A DNA stretch of 64,000 bases from Bacillus_BD oryzisoli (GTDB taxonomy: Bacteria; Bacillota; Bacilli; Bacillales; Cytobacillaceae), in contig NZ_CP137640.1 of NCBI RefSeq assembly GCF_036670025.1, forward strand, positions 2,080,001 through 2,144,000. The letters are read 5' to 3'. Positions within the stretch are counted from its first letter, which is position 1, and the number at the start of each line of letters is the position of its first letter. Of this stretch, positions 43,918 through 52,312 are shown one piece after another. Position numbers and translations under genes: made by a program. The notes beneath the pieces are model-generated. The model was given only the letters and a program-made list of their open reading frames with translations, did not search any database and was not told where the DNA came from.

Positions 43918-44010
43918 GTGTGCGCCCGGCATGGGCGATAACTTGGTGGTGAAAGTCCACTACAGACTTAGCCGTAGGAACTTTTAGCCAAGGGCAAGGG
44001 GGGCAAGGAA
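43918..44010 (+). mobile_element. 5' remnant of a group II intron
   Basis: GTGCGCCCGGCATGGGCGAT is the classic 5' end of bacterial group II introns. It is followed by the domain I features GGTGGTGAAAGTCCACTAC, GCCGTAGGAAC and TTAGCCAAGGGCAAGGG. Similarity stops near 44010; no reverse transcriptase follows. It is on the same strand as the 3' remnant at 38.25-38.72 kb but 5 kb downstream of it. Confidence 0.85.
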
Positions 44011-44023
44011 AAGAAATAACCTT

Positions 44024-44176
44024 TCCATTGAAGAAGTCAGACAGGCTTTTTTAGTTCAACTAGAAGGAACTTCGATCATAAATGATATTGAGCTCACTGA
44101 TAGAGATGGAATGGAAATTGTTAAGGAAGATATTATGAAGAAGTCTGGTGGAATATTATCCCACCAGATTTGTTAA
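44024..44176 (+). pseudogene. C-terminal gene fragment of unknown family
   Basis: An open frame without start reads SIEEVRQAFLVQLEGTSIIN, then DIELTDRDGMEIVKEDIMKK and a TAA at 44174. It looks coding in character and abuts the intron fragment, so it may be the interrupted gene. A terminator (AAGTCTGGTGG / CCACCAGATTT, 44140-44171) overlaps its end. Confidence 0.4.
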
Positions 44177-44295
44177 TCATTCAACTTTAAGCCCGAATTA
44201 CATTCAATTTGCAAGTACAGAAGGATACTCCCATTAGTATTCTAGAATCATTAAATAAATAGATTAATTAAATTCACAAAATGGACACAAATTTA

Positions 44296-44383
44296 TTGAC
44301 GAACTTATATAAATGGGTTTATTATAAGTGCATAAAGTTACTTGGTAACAATAATATTTTTTCTAAAATAGTTATCTTGTAAC
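44296..44383 (+). promoter_or_regulatory. Orphan promoter with GTTAC-type inverted repeats
   Basis: TTGACG (44296-44301) and TATTAT (44320-44325) form a promoter. It is followed by GTTACTTGGTAAC (44337-44349) and GTTATCTTGTAAC (44371-44383), 34 bp apart. Such GTTACT-based repeats are typical of HxlR-type regulator sites. An AAGGAGG (about 44410) follows but no start codon or gene, so the gene seems lost. Confidence 0.5.
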
Positions 44384-44469
44384 GAAGAAAATAATTATTT
44401 TAAAGTGGTAAGGAGGAATTAAATAGATTAGTTTACCATACTAATATATAGGAAATTTATGATGTCTAA

Positions 44470-44577
44470 TATCTTGAATTCGAGATATACAAATTAAAAG
44501 TTATTTAAATTTATATAGAATTATAAATAAATTTTTTTATAAAATATCTCGAATTCGAGAAAATATAATTCGAGATA
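44470..44577 (+). promoter_or_regulatory. MhqR-like operator cluster before the pentose-phosphate operon
   Basis: TATCTTGAATTCGAGATA (44470-44487, identical to the mhqO site), TATCTCGAATTCGAGAAA (44545-44562) and a half-site AATTCGAGATA (44567-44577). The -35 and -10 boxes are not clear here; TATAAAA at 44538-44544 abuts the second site as the -10 boxes do at the other operators. Confidence 0.8.
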
Positions 44578-44631
44578 AATGATTGCAATATTTACACATA
44601 TAGAGGAAATGATAGAAGGGAGAAGTAAACG

Positions 44632-44763
44632 ATGATTGAGGTAATGGTAAACGTTGAATATAAAGGAAGGAACTACCGAACAAATGTTATTGCATATAAA
44701 GGTACTCCAGAAGACGAGATTCTACGTTTAGCTAAAAAGCAAGTTATTGAACAATGGACATAG
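44632..44763 (+). CDS. Small BA3454-type stress response protein
   Basis: 43 residues: MIEVMVNVEYKGRNYRTNVI, then AYKGTPEDEILRLAKKQVIEQW. This matches the pattern of the ~45-residue BA3454 family of bacilli. GAAGGGAG lies about nine bases before ATG 44632. It is the first gene after the operator cluster and lies 51 bases before rpiA, so it heads the operon. The function is unknown beyond the family name. Confidence 0.65.
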   Translation: MIEVMVNVEYKGRNYRTNVIAYKGTPEDEILRLAKKQVIEQWT

Positions 44764-44814
44764 TAAAAGATTTCATTGATAAATAATGGCTTTTCCAAAA
44801 GGAGAGAATCAAAA

Positions 44815-45525
44815 GTGGGAAGAGAAGGACAATACTTGAATGAAAAGAAAATCGTTGGTGAGAAGGCAGTAGATTTCATTAAGGATGGGATGGTGGTAGG
44901 GCTTGGCACAGGATCAACCGTCTACTATACGATTCTTAAACTTGGACAACTAGTCAAAGATGGACTTTCGATTCAAGGAATCCCGTCATCGATTCAAACA
45001 AAGGAATTAGCCCAAAAATTAAAGATCCCATTAGTTAGTTTTAAAGATATTAATCAAATCGATGTGGCGATAGACGGAGCGGATGAAGTAGATTCGGATT
45101 TTAATTTGATAAAAGGTGGAGGCGGAGCACTTTTAAGGGAAAAAATCATCGCCAGTGGGGCCAAGAATTTTATTGTAGTGGTTACTCCTTCCAAAATGTC
45201 AAAAACATTGGGATCATTTCCACTTCCTGTGGAAGTTGTTCCTTTTGGATATGAAATGACAGCCAAACATATTAAAACATTAGGCGGTAAACCTAGTTTA
45301 AGGGAAATAAGTGGTACACCTTTTCAAACTGATAATGGTAATTATATTTTAGACTGTGTCTTTCCAAATCTATCACAACCAAAAGAAGTAGAAACATGTC
45401 TTAACCTTATTCCTGGGGTAGTCGAAAATGGCTTATTTACTGGAATGACTGATTTAGTCATTTCATTAGATGGGAGAAATCATGCGGTTTTATTAGAAAG
45501 TGGGGGAAGTAAATGGAAGCAATGA
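44815..45525 (+). CDS. rpiA: Ribose-5-phosphate isomerase A
   Basis: 236 residues from GTG 44815 (AAAGGAGAG eight bases upstream). Interconverts ribose- and ribulose-5-phosphate. VGLGTGSTVYYTI (phosphate loop), DVAIDGADEVDSDFNLIKGGGGALLREKI (catalytic Asp and Glu) and FIVVVTPSKM are RpiA hallmarks. Bacilli usually carry RpiB; an A-type enzyme inside this operon suggests acquisition as a unit. zwf begins 13 bases before its end, so the two are coupled. Confidence 0.95.
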   Translation: MGREGQYLNEKKIVGEKAVDFIKDGMVVGLGTGSTVYYTILKLGQLVKDGLSIQGIPSSIQTKELAQKLKIPLVSFKDINQIDVAIDGADEVDSDFNLIKGGGGALLREKIIASGAKNFIVVVTPSKMSKTLGSFPLPVEVVPFGYEMTAKHIKTLGGKPSLREISGTPFQTDNGNYILDCVFPNLSQPKEVETCLNLIPGVVENGLFTGMTDLVISLDGRNHAVLLESGGSKWKQ

Positions 45526-47009
45526 CGTTTGTCTTATTCGGGTCAACTGGGGATTTAGCAAAACGAAAAATTTTCCCGGCTTTATATAATCTATATCTTG
45601 ATCAAAAACTGCCTTCAGCGATTTCAATCATTGGATTGGGCAGAAACCAAATGTCCCATCAAAAGTTTCAACATGATGTAGAACAATCAATCAAAACTTT
45701 TTCAAGAAGGATGGACAATGACCATAGCCATTTGGATACTTTTCTTGAGGCTTTTCGATACAGTGTTCTTGATGCGACAAAAGCGGATGACTATAGAAAT
45801 CTGCTAAACCTCGTAAGAGAACGTGAAATGGAACTAAATATTCCAGGAAATCGAATGTTTTATCTATCTGTCGGACCTGATTTATTCGGCCCTATCGCTT
45901 TGAATATTAAAGAAAGTGGTTTAGGTTCTACAAATGGCTGGAAACGATTGATTATCGAAAAACCATTTGGACGTGATTTAGAGTCAGCGCGTGAATTAAA
46001 TGCTACTCTAACAGAAGCATTTGAAGAAGATGAAATCTATCGAATTGATCACTATCTTGGTAAATCAATGATTCAAAATCTCGGGTCACTTGAATTTTCA
46101 AATCCCGTTCTGCAAACATTATTGAACAATCGGCATATTGCTAATGTACAGATTACAGCTAGTGAAACGGTAGGAGTGGAAGAACGCGCTGGATATTATG
46201 ATAAATCAGGGGCTATCCGTGATATGTTCCAAAATCATATGTTGCAAATCTTGATGATGACAGCCATGCATATACCTAAAAGTAATAGTCCTTATGATAT
46301 TCGTAATGAAAAGAGAAAAGTCATAGAGGCTGTTCGTCCAATTAAAAAAGATGAAGTAAGCTTAGAAATCATTCGAGGCCAATATCGTGCTGGAGAAATC
46401 AATGGGAGTTCAGTTGTTAGTTATAGAAAGGAGCCAGGAGTTGATGCTTCTTCTCAAAATGATACCTTTGTGGCTGCACGTCTTTGGATTGATAATCCAT
46501 ATTGGCAAGGAGTTCCATTCTATATTCGAACAGGAAAAAGAATGGCAAAAAAATCTACCCGTATCGTGATAGAATTCAAAAATTCCATAAAAACGGGAAA
46601 ATCTAATAGAATGGATCCCAATTTATTGATTATCGAAATTAATCCAAATGAAAAGGTATCATTACAGATTAATAGTAGAAATCCAATCAATGGGAAAATC
46701 GAACCTGTCAATATTAGTTTTTCTACCCAGCAATCAGATATACCCGAGGCATATGAAAGATTAATCCAGGATGCCTTACGTGGGGATTCTACTTTCTTTG
46801 CTCATTGGAAAGAAGTGGAAAAGTCTTGGGAATGGGTACAACCGATTCTTGATGCTTTTAGAGAAGAACTTGTTCCACTTTATCTATATCCCGCTGGCTC
46901 GAATGGTCCTGAGGCTGCAAATGCCTTACTTAATAAAGACGGATTCAAATGGTGGTTGGATGAATTGCAACATGCACTTGAGCATAAAAAAGAGTTCGTA
47001 GCACTATAA
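45513..47009 (+). CDS. zwf: Glucose-6-phosphate 1-dehydrogenase
   Basis: 498 residues, full length. The nucleotide loop is FGSTGDLAKRK (9-19), and the active-site motif is EIYRIDHYLGKSMIQNL (about 173-189). KPFGRDLESAREL and YYDKSGAIRDMFQNHMLQ are also typical. Oxidises G6P to 6-phosphogluconolactone with reduction of NADP. Its ATG lies inside rpiA. An Arg after the first beta strand pair (GLGRNQMS) is compatible with NADP use. Confidence 0.96.
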   Translation: MEAMTFVLFGSTGDLAKRKIFPALYNLYLDQKLPSAISIIGLGRNQMSHQKFQHDVEQSIKTFSRRMDNDHSHLDTFLEAFRYSVLDATKADDYRNLLNLVREREMELNIPGNRMFYLSVGPDLFGPIALNIKESGLGSTNGWKRLIIEKPFGRDLESARELNATLTEAFEEDEIYRIDHYLGKSMIQNLGSLEFSNPVLQTLLNNRHIANVQITASETVGVEERAGYYDKSGAIRDMFQNHMLQILMMTAMHIPKSNSPYDIRNEKRKVIEAVRPIKKDEVSLEIIRGQYRAGEINGSSVVSYRKEPGVDASSQNDTFVAARLWIDNPYWQGVPFYIRTGKRMAKKSTRIVIEFKNSIKTGKSNRMDPNLLIIEINPNEKVSLQINSRNPINGKIEPVNISFSTQQSDIPEAYERLIQDALRGDSTFFAHWKEVEKSWEWVQPILDAFREELVPLYLYPAGSNGPEAANALLNKDGFKWWLDELQHALEHKKEFVAL

Positions 47010-47041
47010 CATAATAATGTCTTAGAAGGAGATTAAATCGT

Positions 47042-49036
47042 ATGAGAGATAAAATTGCAAATTTGGCTGTTAATACAATTAGAACACTATCAATTGATGC
47101 AATTAATAAAGCGAATTCTGGTCATCCTGGTCTACCAATGGGAGCTGCATCTATGGCTTATGCATTATGGGCTTATCATTTGAAGTATAATCCCGTTCAT
47201 TCCAAGTGGTTTGATCGTGATCGTTTTGTACTTTCCGCTGGTCATGGTTCAAGTATGCTGTATAGTTTACTTCATCTTGCTGGCTTTAATGTCACCATTG
47301 ATGATTTGAAAAATTTCCGCCAACTAAATAGTAAAACACCAGGACATCCAGAATTTGGGCATACAGATGGTGTAGATGCCACAACTGGTCCATTAGGTCA
47401 AGGAATTGCCAATGCAGTAGGGATGGCAATAGCAGAAGCACATTTAGCAGCTAAATTCAATAAAGAGGAATTCCCGATTATTAATCACTATACATACGTA
47501 ATCGTTGGTGATGGTGATTTATCCGAAGGAATTTCCTATGAGGCTATGTCAATGGCCGGTCATATGAAACTGGGTAAGCTGATTGTTTTATATGATTCAA
47601 ATGATATTTCCTTAGATGGCGAATTAAATCTATCTTTCTTTGAAGATATCAAGAAAAGGGCAGAATCTGTTCACTGGCAATATCTTCGTGTAGAAGATGG
47701 AAACAATATAGAAGACATTACAAAGGCTATTGAAGAAGCGAAAATGGATCAGGAGCATCCAACATTGATCGAAGTAAGAACCATTATCGGTTACGGAAGT
47801 CCTAACGTTGCTGGCACCAATAAAGCTCATGGTGCACCACTTGGTGTGGAGGAAGCGAAAGCAACGAAGAAAGCCTATGGATGGGATTATGAACAGGACT
47901 TTTATGTTCCTGCAGAAGTGAAAGCTCACTTTGATGAATTAAAGCAATTTGGAATCCAAGATGAAAAGAACTGGAATGAATTGTTTGAAGCTTATAAAGA
48001 GGCCTATCCAGAATTAGCTAAAGAACTTGCAGCTTCTATTGAAGGAAAAATATTAATCGAAGAAAAAGATATATTAACTTTTAATCCTGAAAAAGCCGTT
48101 TCAACCCGTGTAGCGAGTGGGAATGCAATCAATCATTTTGTGAAATTGGTCCCTTCAATTTTTGGCGGCAGTGCAGATCTGTCACATTCTACAATGACTG
48201 ATATTACAGGTGAAGCAGCCTTTGCTGTTCAGTCCTATTCTGGTCGGAATGTCTACTTTGGAATTCGTGAACATGCAATGGGAGCAGCAGCTAATGGCAT
48301 GGCTCAACATGGTGGTGTTAAACCATTTGTCGGTACATTCTTTGTTTTTAACGATTATCTTCGACCATCCATTCGTTTAGCAGCCTTACAAAAACTACCT
48401 GTAACCTATGTGTTTACACACGATTCAATAGCAGTCGGTGAAGATGGTCCAACACATGAGCCGGTTGAACAATTAATTGCGCTACGAGCGATTCCTGGTC
48501 TTAAAGTCATTCGTCCAAGTGATGCGAATGAAACTGCAAGTGCTTGGGCTTATGCTCTCCAAAATACCGAGGGTCCGGTAGCTTTAATATTAAGCCGTCA
48601 AAACTTACCGGTTTTTGAAGAAACAAAAGCCAATATTGAAAAACTATCTAAAGGAGCCTATGTTTTCACGGAAACTAATGACAATCCTGATGTTATCTTA
48701 ATCGGGACTGGTTCTGAAGTAAGCTTAGCTGTAGAGGCTAAAACTGAACTTGAAAAAGATGGGGTATCTGTTCGAGTTGTGGCTATGCCAAGCTGGGAAC
48801 TTTTTGATCGTCAACCGGAAAGTTATAAGGAGTCTGTTCTTCCTTCTAAAATAACGAACCGTGTTTCTCTTGAAATGGGAATCGCTCTTGGCTGGGATCG
48901 TTATGTTGGGCCTCAAGGAAAAATCCTATCAGTTGAAACATTCGGGGCTTCCGGTTCAGGACAGGCTGTTATGGAGTTGTTTGGATTTACTACTGAAAAT
49001 GTTGTTGGAACAGTGAAAAGTCAGTTAAATGTATAA
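47042..49036 (+). CDS. tkt: Transketolase
   Basis: 664 residues, full length. NSGHPGLPMGAASMAYALW (about 26-44), the thiamine-diphosphate motif VGDGDLSEGISYEAMSMAG followed by YDSNDISLDG, and the second-half GIREHAMGAAANGMA and THDSIAVGEDGPTHEPVEQL are all intact. Transfers two-carbon units in the non-oxidative branch. AGAAGGAG lies nine bases before the ATG, 32 bases after zwf. Confidence 0.96.
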   Translation: MRDKIANLAVNTIRTLSIDAINKANSGHPGLPMGAASMAYALWAYHLKYNPVHSKWFDRDRFVLSAGHGSSMLYSLLHLAGFNVTIDDLKNFRQLNSKTPGHPEFGHTDGVDATTGPLGQGIANAVGMAIAEAHLAAKFNKEEFPIINHYTYVIVGDGDLSEGISYEAMSMAGHMKLGKLIVLYDSNDISLDGELNLSFFEDIKKRAESVHWQYLRVEDGNNIEDITKAIEEAKMDQEHPTLIEVRTIIGYGSPNVAGTNKAHGAPLGVEEAKATKKAYGWDYEQDFYVPAEVKAHFDELKQFGIQDEKNWNELFEAYKEAYPELAKELAASIEGKILIEEKDILTFNPEKAVSTRVASGNAINHFVKLVPSIFGGSADLSHSTMTDITGEAAFAVQSYSGRNVYFGIREHAMGAAANGMAQHGGVKPFVGTFFVFNDYLRPSIRLAALQKLPVTYVFTHDSIAVGEDGPTHEPVEQLIALRAIPGLKVIRPSDANETASAWAYALQNTEGPVALILSRQNLPVFEETKANIEKLSKGAYVFTETNDNPDVILIGTGSEVSLAVEAKTELEKDGVSVRVVAMPSWELFDRQPESYKESVLPSKITNRVSLEMGIALGWDRYVGPQGKILSVETFGASGSGQAVMELFGFTTENVVGTVKSQLNV

Positions 49037-49141
49037 GCAAAAAACTTAATTTCGTTATTTAAAATCTAATGTTTAAAGGAAAAAAAAACATTTTTCTATT
49101 CTATACATCATGTAAGAGAAGACACAATAGGAGTGAAGAAA

Positions 49142-50035
49142 ATGCAAGTAGGATTAATTGGATTAGGAAAAATGGGATTTAACTTAGGTCAAAATTTACT
49201 GGATCATGATCATCAAGTCGTGGCATATGATTTGAATCCAAATGCAGTAGAAGACATGAATCAACTTGGAGCTAAAGCAACAACTAATCTAACAGAATTA
49301 GTACAGAATTTAGAGACTCCTAGAATATTGTGGATCATGGTTCCACACACAGTAGTGGATTCTGTTCTTGGTGAACTGAAACCATTGCTAGAAAAAGAGG
49401 ATATTGTAATTGATGGTGGCAATTCTCATTACAAAGAATCGATTCGTCGATATGATGAGTTCAAAAAGTTAGGCATTTACTATATGGATGCAGGTACATC
49501 AGGCGGTACATCAGGAGCCCGCAACGGCGCTTGTTACATGATAGGCGGAGATCAAGAAGCGTGGGATGTAGTTGAACCCCTTTTCCGTGACACAGCTGTC
49601 GAAAACGGCTATTTCTATGGTGGAAAAAGAGGCGTCGGACATTTCATGAAAATGATCCATAATGGCATCGAATACGGTATGATGGCTGCGATTGGTGAAG
49701 GCTTTGAAGTATTAGATAAGAGTGAATTCGAATTAGATTATGAGAAAGTAGCAAAGGTTTGGAACAATGGATCTGTTATCCGTTCATGGTTAATGGAGTT
49801 AACAGAACATGCATTTTCTCAAGACCCGAAATTAGATGCTATTAAAGGCGTAATGCATTCATCTGGTGAAGCAAAATGGACCCTTGAAACAGCTCTAGAT
49901 CTTCAAGCAGCAACACCGATTATTGCTATGTCTTTGCTATCCCGTTTTCGTTCTCTAGAAACCGATACCTTTAATGGAAAAGTTGTTGCGGCCTTACGTA
50001 ATGAATTTGGCGGACATGCAGTAGAAAAAGCATAA
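49142..50035 (+). CDS. gnd: 6-phosphogluconate dehydrogenase, decarboxylating, short YqeC type
   Basis: 297 residues, the short GndA/YqeC class rather than the ~470-residue GntZ class. ATG 49142 has ATAGGAG about nine bases upstream. GLIGLGKMGFNLGQNLL (6-22) is the Rossmann loop; VAYDLNP ends with Asp, which in this family favours NAD over NADP. The catalytic GTSGGTSGARNGACYMIGG and KMIHNGIEYGMM (Lys, Asn) are present. Yields ribulose-5-phosphate, CO2 and a reduced nicotinamide. Confidence 0.94.
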   Translation: MQVGLIGLGKMGFNLGQNLLDHDHQVVAYDLNPNAVEDMNQLGAKATTNLTELVQNLETPRILWIMVPHTVVDSVLGELKPLLEKEDIVIDGGNSHYKESIRRYDEFKKLGIYYMDAGTSGGTSGARNGACYMIGGDQEAWDVVEPLFRDTAVENGYFYGGKRGVGHFMKMIHNGIEYGMMAAIGEGFEVLDKSEFELDYEKVAKVWNNGSVIRSWLMELTEHAFSQDPKLDAIKGVMHSSGEAKWTLETALDLQAATPIIAMSLLSRFRSLETDTFNGKVVAALRNEFGGHAVEKA

Positions 50036-50116
50036 TAAACTTTTGATACTAGAGTTATATTAATGAATGTTGAAAAATTTTATAAATTATTAAAATATAT
50101 TTGGAGGAAAATCACC

Positions 50117-50782
50117 ATGAAATTTTTTATTGATACAGCAAACCTTGATGAAATTAAAAAAGCATACAGAATTGGTATTTTATCCGGTGTAACGACGAAC
50201 CCATCTTTAGTAGCAAAAGAAGGAGTTAAGTTTGAAGACAGAATCGCAGAAATTTTACAAGCAGTTCCAAAAGTTGAATCCGTATCTGCGGAGGTAACAC
50301 CACATGCTGTAACAGCTGAAGAAATGATTGCAGAAGCAAACGAATTAATCAAAATCAATGGCGGCGATAAAAATATTACCATTAAAGTACCGATGACTTT
50401 AGATGGTTTAGAAACGACCCGTTATCTTGCAGATAAAGGAGTAAAAGTAAATGTTACCCTTATATTTACAGTAAACCAAGCACTATTAGCAGCTCGTGCA
50501 GGGGCAACCTATGTCTCTCCATTCCTAGGACGTTTAGATGACATTTCAGAAGATGGCGTGCAACTGGTAACAAAAATAGCAGAACTCTTCCGTGTTCATA
50601 ACCTTGATACACAAATCATTGCTGCTTCTGTTCGTCATCCAGACCATGTAACACGAGTTGCGATGGCTGGTGCAGATATTGCAACGGTTCCTTACAAAAT
50701 AATTGAGCAAATTGCAAAGCATCCATTAACAGATCAAGGTATTGAAAAATTTGCAGCGGATTGGGTAGAACCAAAAAAATAA
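50117..50782 (+). CDS. tal: Transaldolase, small FSA/TalC type
   Basis: 221 residues from ATG 50117 (TTGGAGGA nine bases upstream; the ATG at 50063 lacks an RBS). MKFFIDTANLDEIKKAYRIG and GVTTNPSLVAKE open the barrel, and the Schiff-base Lys lies in NITIKVPMTLDGL (about residue 91). VSPFLGRLDDIS and QIIAASVRHPDHV complete the family pattern. This small class includes true transaldolases (YwjH) and fructose-6-phosphate aldolases; operon context favours transaldolase. Confidence 0.94.
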   Translation: MKFFIDTANLDEIKKAYRIGILSGVTTNPSLVAKEGVKFEDRIAEILQAVPKVESVSAEVTPHAVTAEEMIAEANELIKINGGDKNITIKVPMTLDGLETTRYLADKGVKVNVTLIFTVNQALLAARAGATYVSPFLGRLDDISEDGVQLVTKIAELFRVHNLDTQIIAASVRHPDHVTRVAMAGADIATVPYKIIEQIAKHPLTDQGIEKFAADWVEPKK

Positions 50783-50794
50783 GCCTTAATCTAT

Positions 50795-50829
50795 GGCGTT
50801 AGCAGATCAAAATACTTTGCTAACGCTCA
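50795..50829 (+). terminator. Intercistronic hairpin between tal and pgi
   Basis: GGCGTTAGCA and TGCTAACGC arms around a ~13-base loop without a long T run. It may attenuate or stabilise the mRNA rather than fully terminate. Confidence 0.55.
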
Positions 50830-50875
50830 TCTTTATAAAAGTAAATGAAAAATGTTATTAAAGGAGCTCTAAAAA

Positions 50876-52213
50876 ATGACACTATCTTTTGACTATACAA
50901 ACGTAAAACCCTTTATGAATCAAAGCGAAGTTGGCAATCTGGCACCATTTGTACAAGTAGCACACGATATGCTACACAATAAAAAAGGTCCTGGATCCGA
51001 TTACTTAGGATGGGTAACACTTCCATTCGACTACGATAAAGAAGAATTTTCAAGAATCAAACAAGCTGCCGAAAGAATCCGTAAGTCTTCTGATGCATTG
51101 ATTGTAATTGGCATTGGAGGGTCTTATCTAGGTGCAAGAGCTGCAATCGACGCTCTTTCTCATACATTCTATAATCAAATGAGCAATCAAACACAAATCT
51201 ACTTTGCTGGTCATAATATTAGTTCCACCTACGTTTCTCATTTAATAGAACTTTTAGAAGGCAAAGATATTTCGATTAACGTTATTTCAAAATCAGGAAC
51301 AACAACAGAGCCGGCGATTGCTTTCCGGATTTTCCGTGACTACTTAGAAAAGAAATATGGAAAAGAAGAAGCGAAAAAACGAATTTATATTACAACAGAC
51401 AAAGAAAAAGGGGCATTAAAACAACTTGCCAATGAAGAAGGCTATGAAACATTTGTGATTCCAGATGACGTTGGCGGAAGATATTCCGTTCTATCTGCTG
51501 TTGGTTTGTTACCTATCGCTTCTGCAGGACTAGATATTGATCAAATGATGGCAGGTGCAGCAGCTGCTGCTGATAAATACAATAATCCAGATCTTGCCAC
51601 AAATGAAAGCTACCAATATGCAGCTATTCGTAATGTTTTGTACCGTAAAGGTAAATCAATAGAATTGTTAGTAAACTATGAACCAGCTCTTCACTATGTT
51701 TCTGAATGGTGGAAACAGTTGTATGGAGAAAGTGAAGGAAAAGACAATAAAGGGTTATTCCCAGCATCTGTTGATTTTTCAACGGACCTACATTCGATGG
51801 GACAATATGTACAAGAAGGTCGTCGTGATTTAATCGAAACCGTTATTCAAGTGGCTAAACCAAAAGTTGAATTAACTATTCAACCAAATGCAGCCAATCT
51901 TGATGGATTAAACTTCTTAGCTGGTAAAACAATGGATGAAGTGAATAAAAATGCGTTCCAAGGAACGGTATTAGCCCATGTGGATGGCGGGGTTCCCAAT
52001 ATGGTAGTCGAACTTGATCAATTAAATGAATATACTTTTGGTGAAATGGTCTACTTCTTTGAAAAAGCCTGTGGAATCAGCGGGCATCTTATGGGAATCA
52101 ATCCATTTGATCAACCAGGAGTAGAAGCCTATAAGAAAAATATGTTCGCTTTACTCGGTAAACCAGGTTTTGAAACAGAAAAAGAAGCTTTATTAAAACG
52201 TATTAGTAGATAA
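50876..52213 (+). CDS. pgi: Glucose-6-phosphate isomerase
   Basis: 445 residues, the normal Gram-positive length. VIGIGGSYLGARAAIDAL (about 79-96), VISKSGTTTEPAIAFRIF, the PGI signature region DDVGGRYSVLSAVGLLPIA and the C-terminal GKPGFE are intact. Converts fructose-6-phosphate back to glucose-6-phosphate, closing a cycle with the preceding enzymes. AAAGGAG lies nine bases before the ATG. Confidence 0.96.
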   Translation: MTLSFDYTNVKPFMNQSEVGNLAPFVQVAHDMLHNKKGPGSDYLGWVTLPFDYDKEEFSRIKQAAERIRKSSDALIVIGIGGSYLGARAAIDALSHTFYNQMSNQTQIYFAGHNISSTYVSHLIELLEGKDISINVISKSGTTTEPAIAFRIFRDYLEKKYGKEEAKKRIYITTDKEKGALKQLANEEGYETFVIPDDVGGRYSVLSAVGLLPIASAGLDIDQMMAGAAAAADKYNNPDLATNESYQYAAIRNVLYRKGKSIELLVNYEPALHYVSEWWKQLYGESEGKDNKGLFPASVDFSTDLHSMGQYVQEGRRDLIETVIQVAKPKVELTIQPNAANLDGLNFLAGKTMDEVNKNAFQGTVLAHVDGGVPNMVVELDQLNEYTFGEMVYFFEKACGISGHLMGINPFDQPGVEAYKKNMFALLGKPGFETEKEALLKRISR

Positions 52214-52312
52214 TTCGAAATTTCTTTAATGAGTTAGGATAATATATATTTCAAGATAAACCTGAGTAAATTTTTTCGATAGATTTATTGAATAAAGAGG
52301 GGGGATGGAAAA

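Noticed and set aside
44815..52213. Sulfoquinovose (sulfo-transaldolase) or ribulose-monophosphate pathway cluster
   Set aside because: No sulfoquinovose importer, glycosidase or isomerase, and no hexulose-phosphate synthase, phi isomerase or methanol dehydrogenase is present; the enzymes are ordinary pentose-phosphate members.
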